64,000 nt of DNA from Planctomycetota bacterium (GTDB taxonomy: Bacteria; Planctomycetota; UBA11346), in NCBI GenBank assembly GCA_016745075.1, contig JADGDD010000004.1:62001-126000 (forward strand), given 5' to 3'. Positions 61,201 to 64,000 of this stretch are shown piece after piece. Position 1 is the first letter of the stretch. The number at the start of each line of letters is the position of its first letter. The translations under genes were made by a program, and so were the position numbers. The notes beneath the pieces are model-generated. The model was not told where the DNA came from. It saw only the letters and a program-made list of their open reading frames with translations, and ran no database searches.

Positions 61201-61602
61201 CGGCCAATTAAATTCTACACCGCCAGAAATCCACGGCCCCGCCAAACCGACCAATGCCGGTTTAATTACATCTTGGCGATAAAAGAAATCATAGCCTTCC
61301 TCACCAACCGTTTTATCGACCGCACGTTGAATACGCCCACCCAACTCTGGCATCATCACCACCTGCACCCATTCATTTTCTAAACACCACACCTGCCACG
61401 CTTGTTCTTCTGCGACATTACTGACCGAATCATGTACCGGCAAAGGATACACTGTACCACAAGAACCTTGGTACACCCGTTTCTCAAAAAACATGGGGTT
61501 GGGATCTGCCTCAGATACGGCATAGGTCGGCAAAGTGAGTGCTTCTTCCCATGCAACAACAGATGAAGAACAATCACGAAACGCTGGATATGGATGAGTC
61601 AT
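58285..61602 (-). CDS. DUF5107 domain protein with TPR repeats
   Basis: A 1105-residue protein. The N-terminal half (to about residue 430) is a DUF5107 domain of galactose-mutarotase-like fold (CLENEWVQVVMMPELGGRIQRAVDK, ISGGVEFNWPQHHRPSTFMP, GHHEFGDAWNRELTDEGGPYIELMAGVYTDNQPDF). The rest is made of TPR-like repeats. Genes of this type sit in carbohydrate-use loci of Bacteroidota, Lentisphaerota and Verrucomicrobiota and likely act on or bind sugars; the exact reaction is not established. Divergent from the AraC regulator, and operonic with the GH28-like gene. Confidence 0.88.
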   Translation of the reverse strand: MTHPYPAFRDCSSSVVAWEEALTLPTYAVSEADPNPMFFEKRVYQGSCGTVYPLPVHDSVSNVAEEQAWQVWCLENEWVQVVMMPELGGRIQRAVDKTVGEEGYDFFYRQDVIKPALVGLAGPWISGGVEFNWPQHHRPSTFMPADVSREDHDDGSSTVWMSEHEPMNRMKGMVGIRLCPDSSVIEAQVRISNRTPMTQTFLWWANVAAQVHDGYQSFFPPDVRHVADHAGRAMSSFPEANNMYYGIDYRQAEGGGTDLSWYKNIPVPTSYMVTQSDYNFFGGYDHHQQAGFVHVANRHISPGKKQWTWGHHEFGDAWNRELTDEGGPYIELMAGVYTDNQPDFTYLAPYETRTFSHYWWPIQGIGPAHNANRNAAIHFSQTKAGARLGIAVSRVYRSMTVFIICNQAILYEWTGNIAPGQPHLCDMVDVKTHDFSVCEVILTDEAGCRILAWVPEQVQDRKNIPASATEPPVPKDIHSNDELYLTGEHLEQYRHPTRLPEEYWQEALHRDPQDSRCHLALSQRLLRRGCYTEAEEHARAAVSSFTFRHPNPIDGDAYYTLGLCLLRQEQRDAAYAAFYKSTWNYAWRGPAYYHIACIDCHRKEFFLALEHLEEAIAANGRHSSAINLRTCINRHLGQTEEALTENKQQRCRDPLDHWAIFEGCALADICEHKHRGDEQTLIDIACDYASAGFYADAQTVLQAVTQAGPLVYYMQAWIAEANGDRRRAQAARTQATQQTLVYQFPSRPEEELALRSVLHVAPTDAHAAYLLGCLLYDRRRYHEAIQVWEQSRAANKQNAIVHRNLGIAYYNSLHDTDAARVSYAQAVALAPEDGHLFYEYDQLEKRAGRDILTRLAWFEQRRDMVRIRDDLSVEYCALLNANKRYADAADWLASRTFHPWEGGEGKVIEQHVYAHLALSRIACKKGDGATALHHAMFALSSPENLGEVKHLLATTADIQVHIAAAYEVLGNVDQAQQAWAQAATEEGDFIEMSVAAFSPLTRYNIIALKACGKIDQAEHTLAALRAYAQAEQTKPAHIDYFATSLPDLLVFDDDITKKHHQEMDVLLAIAAYEAGDHTQCQQYLHRILAVNPAHLVAHLLQEKIS

Positions 61603-61685
61603 AAGTACAGATTAGCTGCATAGAGATTACATGGGAATAGCTCATTCACCATAGACATGGACGATCTTCCAGATTATAGTCCTGT

Positions 61686-62567
61686 ATGTCCTTAACCAAT
61701 AACCAACTGCCAAGCAAGAGCACTCGCATGCTCCACCTACCTGAAGCCGTTGTCTACCAAACCGCTCAACATCCACTCACTGGTGTCTTGTTCCCGACAG
61801 ACATCGGCTATTTTGAAAAGGCAGCGGGTCATTACAGACGACGTGAAGCAGGCTGTGAACAACTTATTCTGATCTGCTGCACAGATGGCAACGGCTGCTT
61901 AGAACTGAACGGACTGCACTTTTCTCTCTGTGCTGGACAAGCCTGCCTTATTCCCGCCCAACAACCACATAGTTACTGGGCCGACAACGCAAACCCATGG
62001 AGTATTTGGTGGGTTCATCTCTCTGGCCGAGAAATCACGACTCTTGCTCAACACTGCATTGATACACCCGTATTCACACTTACCCGCGCAGAACAAACAA
62101 TACGTGCCTTTAGCCGTTTATTTACATTATTACAACATGGCTATGGCGACAGCGTGCTCAAACGCGCCATGTTCCGCTGCTGGCAAATAGTGGGCCTTCT
62201 GACCGATACTGCTGATACCCATCACGAACCACCTGATGGAATAACAGATACACGCATTACCCGCGTTATTCATCACATGCACCAGCACTTACATGCACAT
62301 GTATCACTTGAAGGGCTTGCCCACATTGCAGGCTGTAGTATTTCAACACTGGCTGAGCATTTCAAAAACGTCACAAACTATGCCGTTCTTGATTATTTTA
62401 TCCGCCTCAAAATGCAAACAGCCTGTAGTCTGCTTGATGCAGACAACAGCAGCATCCAAGACATAGCCGCAACGCTTGGCTATGATGATCCGTTTTATTT
62501 TTCGCGCCGCTTTAAACGAATTTATGGCTATTCACCCAAACAGTATCGATTGTTAGAAAAAGGGTAG
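61686..62567 (+). CDS. AraC-family transcriptional regulator
   Basis: A 293-residue regulator with an N-terminal cupin-like sugar-binding domain (CLELNGLHFSLCAGQACLIPAQQPHSYWAD) and a C-terminal double helix-turn-helix (VSLEGLAHIAGCSISTLAEHFKNVTNYAVLDYFIRLKMQTA ... IQDIAATLGYDDPFYFSRRFKRIYGYSPKQYR). It is divergent from DUF5107/GH28 with an 83-bp gap and probably activates them in response to a sugar. Confidence 0.92.
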   Translation: MSLTNNQLPSKSTRMLHLPEAVVYQTAQHPLTGVLFPTDIGYFEKAAGHYRRREAGCEQLILICCTDGNGCLELNGLHFSLCAGQACLIPAQQPHSYWADNANPWSIWWVHLSGREITTLAQHCIDTPVFTLTRAEQTIRAFSRLFTLLQHGYGDSVLKRAMFRCWQIVGLLTDTADTHHEPPDGITDTRITRVIHHMHQHLHAHVSLEGLAHIAGCSISTLAEHFKNVTNYAVLDYFIRLKMQTACSLLDADNSSIQDIAATLGYDDPFYFSRRFKRIYGYSPKQYRLLEKG

Positions 62568-62686
62568 ATCAGAAGGTTAATCAACATAAAAGTAGCCTCA
62601 GCTGGTTGCCTATTTGTACACAGAATAAAAAAGCTGTAACGCAATCAATCTGGCTGCAATATACTAACGTAAGGAGTTTTCTACGC

Positions 62687-64000
62687 ATGACTTGTTTAGT
62701 ATCACTGTTAGAAAAATTGAAAAAGAAGCCCGATCAAACTGCATGGAAGGCACTTGTGGACGGCCATGGCACAGAACTCTATGTCATAGCCTTAGGCATA
62801 CTTGGAGACAAACATCTGGCTGAAGATGCAACTCAGAACACCTTACTCGCCATTCGTGACAGCGTGAGCGCCTTTCATATAACCAACGAATACCCAGAAG
62901 CTCGAGCTTATGCATGGATTCGACGTATTGCCTGCCTTCAGTCCCTCCAATTACTCCGTTCACATGACAGCATCTGCAAACGAGAAATATTGACGACACA
63001 TCAACCCAAATCATTTCTAGGCCCAGAAGAGAACATCATGCATAAAGAAATGACCAATCAGGTTCGCATGGCATTGGCTGATATGCCTGAACATCAACGA
63101 CAACCACTTGTATTGGTTTATTATGGCGGATTAAACAATCAAGACTTGGCCTTAGAACTAAAGTGTTCACCAGGAGCAGCTCGAACTCGCCTGCATCGTT
63201 GCCTAAAATCCTTACAGAAACGTCTTCTGCGCGTTGGCATATCTTGTACATTGGCAAGCGTGACCGCACACATGCATGCTGCCTCCGGCACTATAAATTC
63301 TACACTGCTAGTATCCTGGAATGGACTGCTAGCTTCATCACAAACAGCTACTGTTGTACCAATAGTAGCCCTACAAGGAGTTACTCTCATGACAAAAATT
63401 GCCCTCACCTGTGTTGCAAGTCTTATTGTTGGAACAACTGCCCTAAGCATCGGGTTTCTTACCGGAGAAGAGTCTGGAGAAAATTCATTGAACATAAAGA
63501 ATGAAGAACCAGTCACTACACCAACACACAGTACAAACAATGATCTCCCGCTCCATGAAAAGCTTCAAAAAAAGGTGGCCCTTAATTTTAATGAAGTAAC
63601 ACTTGAAAATGCAATTGGTTTCATTGAGAAAAATGCTGACATTACTTTTGTATGGTCTCACAAACAAAATATCTTAGAAAATACTCCACCATTATCATTA
63701 TCAATCCAAGATATAAAAGTTAAAACGGCTTTAAACTATATCGCCCTACTCAGCGATATAACCATACGCCAAGAAGGTGAAGTCTTGAAGATTGAATTAA
63801 CCAATCAAGACGCACAGTCCGGTTTTTTCGCTCATGCACAACTCCCTCATACCGATACATTATCACCCAAAGAGAGAGAACACAAACTGAGCCATCCAGT
63901 AAGTCTTTCTCTTGTGGACGTGAATATCATAGATTGTGTAGCTTGGCTAAAAAACATGACAGGACAAAACTTTCTGTTAACTGCTGACTCCGATGCCTTA
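62687..64000 (+). CDS. ECF sigma factor fused to a membrane anchor and STN-like domains (partial)
   Basis: An open frame of 438 codons that continues past the window. Residues about 15-85 are sigma region 2 (WKALVDGHGTELYVIALGILGDKHLAEDATQNTLLAIRD) and 120-180 are region 4 (MPEHQRQPLVLVYYGGLNNQDLALELKCSPGAARTRLHRCLKSL). A transmembrane helix follows at about 236-258 (MTKIALTCVASLIVGTTALS). Beyond it lie an STN-like domain at about 296-370 (ALNFNEVTLENAIGFIEKNADITFVW...VKTALNYIAL) and the start of another at 404. AAGGAG precedes the ATG. The sigma domains would be cytoplasmic and the STN domains periplasmic, so this could be a one-protein trans-envelope sensor. Confidence 0.85.
   Translation, partial: MTCLVSLLEKLKKKPDQTAWKALVDGHGTELYVIALGILGDKHLAEDATQNTLLAIRDSVSAFHITNEYPEARAYAWIRRIACLQSLQLLRSHDSICKREILTTHQPKSFLGPEENIMHKEMTNQVRMALADMPEHQRQPLVLVYYGGLNNQDLALELKCSPGAARTRLHRCLKSLQKRLLRVGISCTLASVTAHMHAASGTINSTLLVSWNGLLASSQTATVVPIVALQGVTLMTKIALTCVASLIVGTTALSIGFLTGEESGENSLNIKNEEPVTTPTHSTNNDLPLHEKLQKKVALNFNEVTLENAIGFIEKNADITFVWSHKQNILENTPPLSLSIQDIKVKTALNYIALLSDITIRQEGEVLKIELTNQDAQSGFFAHAQLPHTDTLSPKEREHKLSHPVSLSLVDVNIIDCVAWLKNMTGQNFLLTADSDAL

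Noticed and set aside
1..64000. tRNA, rRNA, insertion sequences, integrase genes and CRISPR arrays
   Set aside because: Looked for T-loop-like motifs, transposase and integrase motifs and regular repeats by eye; none found. A tRNA search program could still reveal a missed tRNA.

Overview
The window looks like a piece of chromosome from a Gram-negative bacterium of the PVC superphylum. A Lentisphaerota, Kiritimatiellota or Verrucomicrobiota lineage fits best, but the sequence does not settle which. The pointers are a DUF1549/DUF1553 protein, a DUF1501 protein and a planctomycete-type cytochrome in one operon (14975-19150), a DUF5107-TPR protein beside a GH28-like protein (56897-61602), an ECF sigma factor with a C-terminal membrane anchor (62687 onward), EF-hand proteins, and TonB/ExbBD systems that imply an outer membrane. 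Genes are packed tightly, and many consecutive genes share ATGA stop/start overlaps. I see no tRNA, rRNA, insertion sequence or CRISPR array.

Layout. (1) 1-4425: part of a specialised fatty-acid/polyene-type cluster with two ketoacyl-synthase-like genes, a PanE-like reductase, a 2-hydroxyacyl-CoA dehydratase-like protein, a GT2 glycosyltransferase and a divergent acyl carrier protein, followed by a TonB-dependent receptor. (2) 6408-11483, mostly housekeeping: a Tat-type ferredoxin, a dihaem cytochrome c, RsmB, a zinc-ribbon membrane protein and DNA polymerase III delta (holA, apparently with an AUU start). (3) 11656-13330: eboA and the TatD-like ebo hydrolase, without the rest of the ebo cluster. 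(4) 13341-19150: two tandem secreted paralogues, then the PSCyt1/DUF1501/DUF1549-DUF1553 operon.

(5) 19244-30894 is an iron and haem block. A DtxR-type regulator is divergent from flavodoxin-DUF2023, followed by a long haem-uptake operon: lipoprotein, TonB receptor, HemP, HutW, HmuS-like, HmuT, HmuU, HmuV, an epimerase-like protein and HutZ. (6) 31084-35168 holds a small membrane protein and two EF-hand proteins around a two-component system. (7) 35169-36252 is a scar containing a truncated second copy of hutZ. (8) 36253-45102 is an extended type I restriction-modification island: GIY-YIG, half-S, HsdM, HsdS, RhuM, HsdR and YgjP-like peptidase. (9) 45585-46570: ferritin plus a CopD-like membrane protein. 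(10) 46762-53758: TonB-dependent receptor, DUF3450, two ExbB-type proteins, ExbD, TonB and TPR, all on one strand. (11) 54297-56853: feoA, feoB and a FeoB-associated Cys-rich peptide. (12) 56897-62567: a GH28-like/DUF5107 sugar module with a divergent AraC regulator. (13) From 62687 past the window end: an ECF sigma factor fused to a membrane segment and STN-like domains.

How they work together: much of the window serves iron economy. Similar 16-bp palindromes (ATTAGC-N4-GCTAAT) lie in front of the flavodoxin gene, the second TonB receptor operon and feoAB, and beside the DtxR-type regulator gene. Weaker relatives form the arms of a nested hairpin in front of the haem operon. This suggests one local iron-responsive regulon covering haem uptake, ferrous iron uptake, TonB energisation and flavodoxin. 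Function calls are based on motif and domain recognition by eye; no database search was run.
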